From positions 62,001-126,000 of the forward strand of contig NZ_SJEE01000011.1 of NCBI RefSeq assembly GCF_006937785.1: a DNA stretch of 64,000 bases. Direction: 5' to 3'. The notes below the pieces were generated by a model. It saw only the letters and a list, made by a program, of their open reading frames with translations. It ran no database searches and was not told where the DNA came from. Positions 55,486-63,866 of the stretch are shown piece by piece (position 1 is the stretch's first letter; every line of letters begins with the position of its first letter). This stretch comes from Pseudanabaena sp. UWO311. GTDB taxonomy: Bacteria > Cyanobacteriota > Cyanobacteriia > Pseudanabaenales > Pseudanabaenaceae. Made by a program: the position numbers and the translations under genes.

Positions 55486-55531
55486 CAAAAACTTTGATAA
55501 TTGGGATTTTGATCCATTATCAAAGTTTTTG
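55486..55531 (-). terminator. Imperfect hairpin at cpeY end
   Basis: CAAAAACTTTGATAAT against TTATCAAAGTTTTTG with a loop of about 15 nt. It overlaps the last cpeY codons and precedes cpeZ, so it may trim the transcript or reduce readthrough into cpeZ. Confidence 0.5.
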
Positions 55532-56791
55532 GGTTTTGGTTTTTTCGCGAATTAATAGGTCGCTGTCGTTGGCTAAGATTTTGTAGGCGCTGAGATCACC
55601 GAATTTTTCTAAAGCCATCAGAGATGCATATTTGAGATCCCAAATGGGCGTATCTAGACAAGCCTTAATTTCTGGGATAGCTCTTTCATCACCGATTTCG
55701 GCAAGGGCTATTGCGGCGGCAGCGCGTGATTTTTGGAACTGTGGTTGCTTATTGTGCAAAGCAGTCAGCAATAAATCATAAGCGGGAGCATATTTCAGCC
55801 ATCCAAAAAGTTTCATCACATGGAAGTGAGCGCCATAGTCATTGTGAGCCTCTTCCGCATATGTTCCAAAAAGTGCTTCTGGTGCTACATCAGCATAGCT
55901 ATCTAATATGGTTTTGATAGCAAGATAACAACGCCCAAAATCGGTTTCGTATAATTCGCGCAGTAAAAAAGATAGCGCTGGTAAACCATCGTAACTATGT
56001 ACTAACAGCAAATCATCGGGATGGTCACGCAAGGATTTTTCTAAGTAAGGTTGCACGTCTGAGAATGCGATCGCGCCTGCTTTAATTCCTTCTTCGCCTA
56101 ACATTCTAATTCCGCGCAATCGAAACACTAGGGATACTGGACAGGTGGAAATATCAGGAATCGCCGCATGATAATTTGCATCGATTAAATCTTGAATTGA
56201 TAATCGTCTGGCAATCACACTAGCGTTATGCAGTAGATCAACTACTTGCTCCATTTGCGAATAGTCTCTCGTCAGACGACAAATTGCAGTAATGGCAGCG
56301 CTAGCTAAGGGCAGGTCACTTTCAGTTGTAAATTTGCGAATCCGATCTAATGCTGGTTTGTAATCTAGTTTCGCTAAAGTCTGAATAATAGCGCGATAGG
56401 ATTGCCCCGATATACCTAATAACTGAGCAACTTCTTCTAATATCTGTTCGTTATCAGTGCCAATCTCACCGATCGCCCAAACGGCATTTTCTACTAAAAA
56501 ACAATCAGACTCACTTAAACATTCACGAATCACGGGTAATGCTTGAGATGCTCGTAGTTTTCCTAATGTTTCGACAGACTTCCGCCGCACGATCCGATTA
56601 TCTATCGCATCGTCTGTTTGTTGAATGGCTCTACTAAGAGCGGCGATCGATTTATCAGTTGAGAAATTTATTAAATGAGAAGCGGCAATATAGCGAGAAT
56701 CCTCCTCACCTATTTGATCCTGAGGTGTATCTAAAAGAGCGATCGCTTGATCTTCTGTCAGGTTAAAAAAACTATTAAAGCGTTTATCCAT
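55520..56791 (-). CDS. cpeY: Phycoerythrobilin lyase CpeY
   Basis: 423 residues of E/F-type HEAT repeats, the CpeY size. Markers include RRKSVETLGKLRASQALPVI, ENAVWAIGEIGTD, the central PVSLVFRLRGIRMLGEEG with YNYHAAIP-like preceding turn, and YGAHFHVMKLFGWLKYAPA. CpeY attaches phycoerythrobilin to alpha-phycoerythrin, at Cys82 in studied species, with CpeZ improving yield. It lies downstream of cpeBA on the same strand, separated by a terminator and a MITE, which is a simple way to make far less lyase than pigment protein. Confidence 0.93.
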   Translation of the reverse strand: MDKRFNSFFNLTEDQAIALLDTPQDQIGEEDSRYIAASHLINFSTDKSIAALSRAIQQTDDAIDNRIVRRKSVETLGKLRASQALPVIRECLSESDCFLVENAVWAIGEIGTDNEQILEEVAQLLGISGQSYRAIIQTLAKLDYKPALDRIRKFTTESDLPLASAAITAICRLTRDYSQMEQVVDLLHNASVIARRLSIQDLIDANYHAAIPDISTCPVSLVFRLRGIRMLGEEGIKAGAIAFSDVQPYLEKSLRDHPDDLLLVHSYDGLPALSFLLRELYETDFGRCYLAIKTILDSYADVAPEALFGTYAEEAHNDYGAHFHVMKLFGWLKYAPAYDLLLTALHNKQPQFQKSRAAAAIALAEIGDERAIPEIKACLDTPIWDLKYASLMALEKFGDLSAYKILANDSDLLIREKTKTQKL

Positions 56792-56822
56792 AATCTTAAA
56801 ATTATATCAATCGCTAACCAAC

Positions 56823-56930
56823 TTATACCAAAGCATGAAGTAGTGTAGTCACTTTGTGCTTTTAAAACCCTTACTGGGTTTGGCTTTTAATTCAAAAAAG
56901 TGTGACAACACTTTTTTGAATTAGTATTAA
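56823..56930. repeat. MITE-like element, copy C
   Basis: Left end TTATACCAAAG, right end TTAGTATTAA (slightly decayed). Hairpin GCATGAAGTAGTG...CACTTTGTGC is degraded; centre AAAACCCTTACTGGGTTTGG; second hairpin TTCAAAAAAGTG-TGACAA-CACTTTTTTGAA is nearly perfect. It is inserted between cpeA and cpeY. Confidence 0.8.
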
Positions 56931-56941
56931 CTAGCAACACC

Positions 56942-56982
56942 AAAAAAGAAGAGGAAGCGCTTAGCGCTTCCTCTTCTTTTTT
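56942..56982 (-). terminator. cpeBA terminator
   Basis: AAAAAAGAAGAGGAAGCGC / GCGCTTCCTCTTCTTTTTT, loop TTA. It is 45 bp past the cpeA stop. On the minus strand the A-run gives the terminal U-run. Strong, with probable partial readthrough to cpeYZ. Confidence 0.88.
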
Positions 56983-57026
56983 TTCTCAAGAGCTAAGCGA
57001 AGCACAGCCCTTATCAAATCAATTGA

Positions 57027-57521
<495 letters not shown>

Positions 57522-57620
57522 TTATTAAATCTCCAAACTGGATTCTTTTTATACTAGTGAGCTTTAGTTTTAGTCTGTCTGAGCAAATCTCAATCAGTAA
57601 AATCGTAATTGAGCAATCAA

Positions 57621-58202
<582 letters not shown>

Positions 58203-58288
58203 TTATTAAAACGTTGTTCGCTTGTTTGATTTACAAGACATATAGAACATAAAAGATCGAAGTATGCATCGTCTCATCTATTGGAAAC

Positions 58289-58326
58289 AAAGTAACATTC
58301 CTTAACAACTCTGACTAAAAGTAACA
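58289..58326 (-). promoter_or_regulatory. Direct repeat upstream of cpeB
   Basis: On the minus strand TGTTACTTT occurs twice with starts 29 bp apart (plus-strand AAAGTAACA at 58289-58297 and 58318-58326), about 115-150 bp before the cpeB start. The approximately three-turn spacing would suit a dimeric or tandem activator such as a light-colour regulator. No named box is claimed. Confidence 0.4.
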
Positions 58327-58403
58327 AAAGCGACAGCAATGACAATGAATTTGATGATGTTTTATTGCCACAGCCACTAAAACATCATGCAGTTATCATT
58401 TTG

Positions 58404-58458
58404 AAACCAATTCTGGAGTTTGCTGTGCCTGCGGCGCTGCAAACTCCAGAATTGGTTT
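58404..58458. repeat. ~55 bp palindrome family, copy at cpeB upstream
   Basis: AAACCAATTCTGGAGTTTG / CAAACTCCAGAATTGGTTT with a GC-rich loop (CTGTGCCTGCGGCG). It is related to the palindrome at 35329 and the partial copy at 397, including the leading CAGTTATCATTTTGAAACC. It lies between the divergent cpeB and ABC ATPase genes. Confidence 0.75.
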
Positions 58459-58513
58459 AGTTGAGAGGATTTCGAGATAAAATCATTCAGGCTACTTTTT
58501 AGGATGTTTTGCG

Positions 58514-59659
58514 ATGGCTCCCGTACGTTTGTGTGGCATTACCAAGAAATTTGGACAAAATATAGTTCTTAAAGAGATTGACTTAGAAGTAGAAGATCGG
58601 GAGTTTATGGTATTGGTGGGGCCATCGGGCTGTGGCAAAAGTACTTTGTTGCGCCTGATTGCGGGCTTGGAGGAAGTAACTGATGGCTCTATATATTTGG
58701 GCGATCGCCAAATTAATCATTTACCTCCCAAGGTGCGTGATATTGCGATGGTTTTTCAAAGTTATGCGCTTTATCCGCACATGACTGTGTATAACAATAT
58801 TGCTTTTGGTCTGAGGCGACAGCGATCGCGCCAATTAGCTGCATGGTTTATGCCTCTGCCTAAAAAACAACGCACCGAGATTGATCAGAGGGTTCAAGAG
58901 GTTGCTAAGTCTTTGCAAATCGCTCATTTGCTTGATCGCAAGCCCAAAGAATTATCGGGCGGACAAAAACAACGGGTTGCTCTAGGTCGGGCGATCGCCA
59001 GAAATCCACAAGTTTTTCTGATGGATGAGCCGCTATCAAATCTTGATGCTCAGTTGCGCAGTGATACGCGATCGCAAATTGTGCAGTTACAAAAGCAATT
59101 GCAAGTTACGACTATTTATGTAACCCACGATCAAGTTGAAGCAATGACGATGGGCGATCGGATTGTGGTTTTAAATAAGGGAGATATTCAGCAAGTAGAT
59201 ACGCCTCTAAATATTTATCGTAAACCTGCAAATCAATTTGTAGCTGGATTTATGGGTTCGCCACCGATGAATTTTCTGTCTGTAAAAGTTGATGCTAATG
59301 GATGCTTGCAAGGAGAAAGTTTGCTCAAGCCAATTTCTATTAACGAGTTCTCAATTAAAGAAATTGGTTGCGATCGTCCATTTACATTAGGATTCCGTCC
59401 TGAAGATTTGCAACCTGCTACATCTGACATGGCTCATATTGAAGGAACTGTGGAACTAGTAGAAGCTCTTGGTTCGGAAACAATTGTGCTGTTAAGGCTG
59501 CAAGATAGCGAATTAAGAGCGAGAGTTTCAGCGGATATTGGTCTAGAACATCATTGGCAAATTGGCGATCGCAGTTTCTGGCGATTTGATTTAAATAAGA
59601 TCTATGGATTTGATGCAGATTCAGGCGTTACTTTGCATCATCCCTACAACAAGATTTAG
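58514..59659 (+). CDS. MalK/UgpC-type ABC ATPase
   Basis: 381 residues. Walker A GPSGCGKST (37-45), Q-loop VFQSYALYPHMTV, signature LSGGQKQRVALGRAIARNP, Walker B FLMDEPLSNLDAQLR, switch His VTHDQVEAM, then a C-terminal regulatory TOBE-type domain (about 250-381) with FRPEDL. This is the shared ATPase type of sugar, polyol and glycerol-3-phosphate importers. An insertion of about 15 residues in the helical domain (RQLAAWFMPLPKKQRTEI) is unusual. No permease or binding protein is adjacent, as is common for multi-user ATPases. Confidence 0.92.
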   Translation: MAPVRLCGITKKFGQNIVLKEIDLEVEDREFMVLVGPSGCGKSTLLRLIAGLEEVTDGSIYLGDRQINHLPPKVRDIAMVFQSYALYPHMTVYNNIAFGLRRQRSRQLAAWFMPLPKKQRTEIDQRVQEVAKSLQIAHLLDRKPKELSGGQKQRVALGRAIARNPQVFLMDEPLSNLDAQLRSDTRSQIVQLQKQLQVTTIYVTHDQVEAMTMGDRIVVLNKGDIQQVDTPLNIYRKPANQFVAGFMGSPPMNFLSVKVDANGCLQGESLLKPISINEFSIKEIGCDRPFTLGFRPEDLQPATSDMAHIEGTVELVEALGSETIVLLRLQDSELRARVSADIGLEHHWQIGDRSFWRFDLNKIYGFDADSGVTLHHPYNKI

Positions 59660-59662
59660 CTA

Positions 59663-60238
59663 TTACCAAATGGATGCTAATTCTAGAACAAAGTCGGGTA
59701 ATACGGTTTCACCAGAGAGCGAAATTGGTGCTTGGAGAACTTCTATAGGTTGTCCAATGCGATAAATTTCTACTTGGCGATCGCGGCGATTGATTAGCCA
59801 GCCTAGTCTTGCGCCGTTGTCTTGATATTCTTGCATTTTGGCTTGGACAGTTGACAAGGTGTCGGTTCTCGACATTAACTCGATCACGAAATCTGGACAA
59901 ATTGGTGCAAATTTAGATTGTTGCTCTGGAGTCAGAGCATCCCATCTTTCTTGTAATATCCAACAAGCATCAGGCGATCGCATTGCACCATTAGCCAAGA
60001 TAAATCCTGTGGAAGAACCAAATGTAAAGCCTAGTTTTTTCTGTTGATTCCAAAGCCATAAGTGTCCATTTACGTCAGAACTGCGCATTCCTGTGTCACT
60101 ACCTTCGGGAGCCATGATCGTAATATCTCCTTGAGCGCTGCGCTCGAATCTCAGATCGCTATTTTTTTGGCAGAGTTGAAAGAACTTTTCTTCAGTTAGT
60201 TCAAATATTGACTCTAGGCTTATAGTTAGGGCGTTCAT
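59663..60238 (-). CDS. Uma2-family (DUF820) PD-(D/E)xK-like protein
   Basis: 191 residues from the ATG at 60238 (MNALTISLESIFELTEE). The family features are present: LRFERSAQGDITIMAPEG, FVIELMSRTDTLSTVQAKMQEYQDNGARLGWLI (the PD-(D/E)xK-like core spread over about 115-150) and RQVEIYRIGQP. Cyanobacteria carry dozens of these genes; a nuclease fold is predicted but the natural role is unknown. It is convergent with the ABC ATPase with only 3 bp between stops. Confidence 0.9.
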   Translation of the reverse strand: MNALTISLESIFELTEEKFFQLCQKNSDLRFERSAQGDITIMAPEGSDTGMRSSDVNGHLWLWNQQKKLGFTFGSSTGFILANGAMRSPDACWILQERWDALTPEQQSKFAPICPDFVIELMSRTDTLSTVQAKMQEYQDNGARLGWLINRRDRQVEIYRIGQPIEVLQAPISLSGETVLPDFVLELASIW

Positions 60239-60325
60239 AAAGAATATTTGCCTCTTGCTGCTAGGTATTGCAGATCCCAATTTTCATTATGACAGAATTA
60301 CAGCTATCCCATAGGTGATCGCCTT

Positions 60326-60532
60326 CTAGTCATCGGGAAATTGCCAACACATAATCCATTCGACACTTTTGGAGCCACATCGACAGGCTTCGGCATGGGA
60401 GGCAACCCATTCATAATCACATTTACGACAGTGATGTAAGACGTTGTTAATATTAGCGGCGGCAATGCGATCGCGTCCTGCTTTTAGTTCTTCAGGTGTT
60501 AGAAAAGATTCAGGATTGTTTTGCTCAGTCAT
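60326..60532 (-). CDS. Small zinc-ribbon-like protein
   Basis: 68 residues. Four cysteines in the pattern HCRKCDYEW...ACRCGSKS form a likely zinc ribbon, preceded by a helical SFLTPEELKAGRDRIAAANI and ending EWIMCWQFPDD. I do not recognise a family. Zinc ribbons of this size often bind nucleic acid or protein. It follows the same strand direction as Uma2 but has an 87-bp gap. Confidence 0.65.
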   Translation of the reverse strand: MTEQNNPESFLTPEELKAGRDRIAAANINNVLHHCRKCDYEWVASHAEACRCGSKSVEWIMCWQFPDD

Positions 60533-60654
60533 TACAATATCTCTTCTTGGGGCTGCTTATTTAAGTTCGAGAAAATTGGCTGGTGTGATAATCTGAATAT
60601 CTTCTTACTATGAGTCTTAAGAAAATAGACAAATCCAAAATGTTCTATTTATTA

Positions 60655-60881
60655 ACGTGAGTTCGATGAATTTCAAGACTCCAAAGCTTTATGAATCAAG
60701 GTTTTTGAAGCCTAGTCATATAAACAAATCCAAGTTTTTATTGAGAATGAAATCAATAGTATGCAACCCCACGCATTATTGACTCTATTCTCAATAATTT
60801 CAAACGCTTTTATAGAACATAATTTCTTGTAATGCTCATTGAATAAGGTTTATAGACATTGAAAATTCATCGAACTCACGT
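60655..60881. mobile_element. 227-bp MITE with 6-bp target duplication
   Basis: The ends ACGTGAGTTCGATGAATTT and its inverted copy AAATTCATCGAACTCACGT are identical over 19 bp, with looser similarity beyond. The direct repeat TTATTA flanks it on both sides (60649-60654 and 60882-60887), the footprint of transposition. There is no transposase. It is a non-autonomous element mobilised by a related insertion sequence elsewhere in the genome. Confidence 0.85.
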
Positions 60882-60887
60882 TTATTA

Positions 60888-61140
60888 AGTGTTTCTCCAA
60901 TCAAAAGCTAATTCTCAAAAAACACCTGCTGAATATTTGGTTGGATCAGTTGTTCCAATTGATCGGTATCAGTGGGCGATCGCTTAACTATTATTTATCT
61001 TTTTTACGATCGCCAATAACTTCTCGGAATTAACAACGAAGCCGACTATTTTTGCTTGCTGAATCTTGTCTAGAAACAGACAACCTTAACGGGCTTATCG
61101 GTTTGCTTAACGCTCCAGTCTTTTATGCTGAACAACCCAC
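60888..61140. other. Gene-free stretch with short coding-like fragments
   Basis: Two stretches translate without stops but have no start: plus strand around 60900-60990 (TPAEYLVGSVVPIDRYQWAI) and minus strand around 60985-61080 (KIQQAKIVGFVVNSEKLLAI). Both include HIP1-like sites. They may be remnants of older genes; neither is long enough to name. Confidence 0.3.
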
Positions 61141-61146
61141 TTCTCT

Positions 61147-61550
61147 TCAAGCTTCTTCAATACACTCAATATTCTCGAAAGTCTTTACTTTACCTACAAA
61201 CACTGTCTTTTTCAAAATCCTCTCATAGAAAGGGTGGAAGGATTCTGGTCTGACAAAAAAGTATATTTCATCATATGAATCTAACTTGGTATTGAAATCT
61301 ACAATGATAATCTCCTCTTCTTGTGGTATAGAAAAGGAGGAAGGATGCTTTTCGTACCAGACATGACATCGCTTGACAGATAAACTCCATGGAGATTAGA
61401 TAGAACAGCCCAACTCACATTTTTTTGACACCTCTACATGAATTGCTGAATACCAGAATTTGTGTACAGCTTATCAGCGGTGATTGCAATATCAGTTCCT
61501 TTAAGATTAGGCTCCTTTTCCTTGGGGCAGTGGGTTAGATATACGCGCAT
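61147..61550 (-). pseudogene. Decayed DUF6884-like gene
   Basis: The ATG at 61550 opens MRVYLTHCPKEKEPNLKGTD and continues to residue 38, where TAG (61434-61436) interrupts. The same frame resumes with VSWAVLSNLHGVYLSSDV, then shifts by one base near 61365 and continues CHVWYEKHPSSFSIPQEEE, VDFNTKLDSYDEIYFFVRPE and SFHPFYERILKKTVF to TGA at 61147. Joined, about 130 residues give one coherent protein with the Cys and Trp pattern I associate with small DUF6884-type proteins. One nonsense and one frameshift mean it is no longer functional. It lies in a stretch with a MITE, consistent with a degrading accessory region. Confidence 0.65.
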
Positions 61551-61801
61551 GGCTCTAAATCAATCTCTAAGTATATATGAGAGTAAACTTGCGAATTGAT
61601 GCTATTACAGCTAACTTATTGTTTTAACGCAATTGCTTGTTAATTACTCTACAGAGAACAAAGTACCGCAGAGTAATATAAAGGGTTTGTGGAATTGCGA
61701 TCACTAGTACTGGGAGTTCTGAGCGCTCGCTTAACCAATGTTTTCTTTGCGATCACTAGTGTTTAAATAGGCTTAAATGCGCTAATGAAATGTTACATAC
61801 C

Positions 61802-62164
61802 CTATTGGAGTATCTTAGGATCTGGATGTGTTGCTGGAATACTTTCTGCCCCAGTACATATTCCGTCGTACTGCATCTTACGAAGAGTATTGACCGCCCA
61901 CTGCTGCGAAGTTTTGTACTGACGGATATCAGGTCTATCGGTTCCAGTAAGCCTCACTAGCTCAGACCATGAGTTATACCAACAGTAGGCTCCTTCTCCA
62001 TTAGAGTAGTAGACGGCAGGTCTACCCGAAAGTTTAAACACGCCTTGTGGAATTGATTTCTTAGGGGTTTCTGCATTACTTGCCCATACTCCTAATCCCA
62101 AGAACGTGATCATTGTAGTTATTAAGCAAAATAAAGTCTTCTTTGAATTCCTATTCATTGTCAT
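61802..62164 (-). CDS. Secreted protein of unknown function
   Basis: 120 residues, ATG at 62164 with AGGAG 6 nt upstream. A clear signal peptide (TLFCLITTMITFLGLGVWASNA) is followed by a small domain with PQGVFKLSGRPAVYYSNGE, AYCWYNSWSELVRLTG and TGAESIPATHP. Two Cys in the mature part could form a disulphide in the periplasm. I do not recognise a family beyond its secreted look. Confidence 0.6.
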   Translation of the reverse strand: MTMNRNSKKTLFCLITTMITFLGLGVWASNAETPKKSIPQGVFKLSGRPAVYYSNGEGAYCWYNSWSELVRLTGTDRPDIRQYKTSQQWAVNTLRKMQYDGICTGAESIPATHPDPKILQ

Positions 62165-62370
62165 CTCTATCTCCTAAAAAAGCTAATTATTTGGGGAGCT
62201 AATGCTAAGCACTAATAACAATCATACGTTATTCAGCTATATAAATCTGAACCGCTTATACGAAACTATTATTCAAGTTGAGCCATAGATGCACAAATCT
62301 TTAGAACTGATTCCAGACTGACCTAGAGAGATTATTTTACATTTGGGCTTTAATTGCGATCGCCCAATGA

Positions 62371-62445
62371 TCAATCTGCTAAAGGTTTGCTGATGGCGAT
62401 CGCTAATACTGTGAGTCGTAATTTTTAGGTGATCGCATCAACGAT
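62371..62445. repeat. HIP1-bounded repeat, unit R1
   Basis: CAATCTGCTAAAGGTTTGC, then GGCGATCGCTAATACTGTGA, then GTCGTAATTTTTAGGTGATC and GCATCAAC. The same order of phrases recurs at 63125 and 63639. It reaches to within 3 bp of the toxin stop codon. The rest of the gap 62165-62447 shows nothing recognisable. Confidence 0.65.
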
Positions 62446-62447
62446 AC

Positions 62448-62798
62448 CTATTCCTCCACAAATTCTTTAATAATTTTTTCGATCACATTATTCTCTATAT
62501 CTGACGTGTCGGACTTAGAATAAATCGTCACCAAAACCACACTAGTTTCAGTTTTCACATAATAAATAACCCGATAACCTGCGCTTTTTCCCTTTTGAAT
62601 ATTGCTATTTTTGAGACGAACCTTAAATACTTGATTATTCAAACCAGAAATTTGATCGCCTAAAACTTCTCCTGATTTAAGCTGCTCAACTAGAGGTTCT
62701 AGATCCTGACGAATTGAACGATAACGTTTAGCTAATTGACTAAGATCTTTTTTAAAACGAGAAGTCAGAAAAATTTCGATAGAATTACTCGACATCAA
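62448..62798 (-). CDS. RelE/ParE-type toxin
   Basis: 116 residues. RelE-like core: IEIFLTSRFKKDLSQLAKRY at the N-terminus, LKSGEVLGDQISGLNNQVFK, and the C-terminal KSAGYRVIYYVKTETSVVLV, then YSKSD. Such toxins cut mRNA on the ribosome or inhibit gyrase (ParE). The first codons overlap the end of the antitoxin gene by 14 bp, the usual antitoxin-first layout. The final helix (NNVIEKIIKEFVEE) is longer than in minimal RelE. Confidence 0.85.
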   Translation of the reverse strand: MMSSNSIEIFLTSRFKKDLSQLAKRYRSIRQDLEPLVEQLKSGEVLGDQISGLNNQVFKVRLKNSNIQKGKSAGYRVIYYVKTETSVVLVTIYSKSDTSDIENNVIEKIIKEFVEE

Positions 62799-63012
62799 TC
62801 CCCTCCCACATCTGAGACAGAGGAATAGTTTGACCGCTCATCGCCTCTTTGAGTCCTTGCTTAATACCTTCGAGAACAATATCATCGGGGGTATCATCAA
62901 GATCCTCACGGGTTTTTTTGACTAAATATTGTAAAACTTCTTGCTGCTCATTAAGTGAAAGTTGATCGATCAAAGTAAAAACTTGATCTTTTGTAATTTG
63001 TAAAGTTAGCAT
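62785..63012 (-). CDS. Type II antitoxin partner of RelE-like toxin
   Basis: 75 residues. Helical N-terminus (ITKDQVFTLIDQLSLNEQQE) and an acidic middle (REDLDDTPDDIVLEGIKQGL), a common look for cyanobacterial antitoxins that neutralise RelE-type toxins. AAGGA lies about 11 nt before the ATG. It overlaps the toxin gene and would autoregulate the pair. Confidence 0.8.
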   Translation of the reverse strand: MLTLQITKDQVFTLIDQLSLNEQQEVLQYLVKKTREDLDDTPDDIVLEGIKQGLKEAMSGQTIPLSQMWEGIDVE

Positions 63013-63124
63013 AAGTGTCAGTTTCCTTAAGTGTTATTCATAAATTTAGCAAAATATTATTTTCTATTGCCTAAATTATAACGGCACATCAATCCCCCAC
63101 TCCTCACACCCCCCTCGAATCAAG

Positions 63125-63206
63125 CGATCGCATTAACAATCTATCTTCTAAAGGCGTTCGCTATTATTGTGAGTCGTGAGCTTTAGGTGATCGCATTTAA
63201 CAATCA
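63125..63206. repeat. HIP1-bounded repeat, unit R2
   Basis: GCGATCGCATTAACAATC, then TATCTTCTAAAGGCGTTCGC, TATTATTGTGAGTCGTGAGC and TTTAGGTGATCGCATTTAAC ending AATC. The direct phrase GATCGCATT(T)AACAATC bounds it at both ends, so the unit can join head to tail. Confidence 0.7.
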
Positions 63207-63230
63207 CTTCTATTTCGCTGTAGCGCATAG

Positions 63231-63548
63231 TTAGGTGCGTTCAAGTCCATACTCTCGATTCAGGTCTAATAATCGGTGTCCTAGTACCGTGCAGGCTGCG
63301 ATATCGATCACGATCACCATGAACACATTCTTGTCCTCGCTATTCACATGCACAAACTGATAGCGACTGGTGGAATCCACCCAAACATAAGTGACACTAC
63401 TTTCAGAACAGTTATACCCATCAAAATCTGACGACGGAATTGACTCAAAGTAAAGCCAAAAATCGCAAGGTGGTGAAGTATCGAGTGATAATCGCCTCAT
63501 TGGGGCTGAGATCGTCGCTAGAAATTCTGCTTTAGTGAGTTGCTTCAT
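63231..63548 (-). CDS. Protein of unknown function
   Basis: 105 residues. The sequence contains SPPCDFWLYFESIPSSDFD, VTYVWVDSTSRYQFVHVNSE and FMVIVIDIAACTVLGHRLLD. It seems a single small alpha-beta domain with no signal peptide. I do not recognise a family. An ATG start and lack of internal stops in a region otherwise full of repeats support a real gene, but only moderately. Confidence 0.5.
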   Translation of the reverse strand: MKQLTKAEFLATISAPMRRLSLDTSPPCDFWLYFESIPSSDFDGYNCSESSVTYVWVDSTSRYQFVHVNSEDKNVFMVIVIDIAACTVLGHRLLDLNREYGLERT

Positions 63549-63638
63549 TGCTGATGTGGTTGAACACCTTATTTAAAGTTTATAATGCAACTACGTTCTA
63601 AATACAAATCACCGCAGAGTTCTAAATCTAAGTCAAAC

Positions 63639-63755
63639 GCGATCACATTAACAATCCATCTTCTAAAGATGATCGCTATTACTGTGAGTCGTGATTTTTA
63701 GGCGATCGCCTCAATTATCTATCTACTAAAGGTTTGCCGATGGCGATCACTATGG
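63639..63755. repeat. HIP1-bounded repeat, units R3 and partial R4
   Basis: R3 runs from GCGATCACATTAACAATCC through CTTCTAAAGATGATCGC and TATTACTGTGAGTCGTGAT to TAGGCGATCGCCTCAATTA. It is followed directly by a shortened unit R4 (TATCTACTAAAGGTTTGCC, then GATGGCGATCACTATGG). R4 resembles the start of R1, so all belong to one family. Confidence 0.7.
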
Positions 63756-63829
63756 TTAACAACTAAGGAAAAGGAAATAGCTGATTTTTATCTTGTGTGA
63801 GATAAGGAATCGCCAATAGTTTCATTGAC

Positions 63830-63866
63830 AAAAAACAGAGGGGTGCTCCGCGCCCCTCTGTTTTTT
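63830..63866 (-). terminator. Glutamate synthase terminator
   Basis: AAAAAACAGAGGGGTGC / GCGCCCCTCTGTTTTTT, one mismatch, loop TCC. It overlaps the last codon of the minus-strand gene that follows; a U-run forms on that transcript. Confidence 0.85.

Noticed and set aside
62371-63755. CRISPR array suspected from regularly recurring phrases
   Set aside because: Units are about 80 bp, unevenly spaced by hundreds of bases and diverged; there are no short identical repeats with unique spacers and no cas genes.
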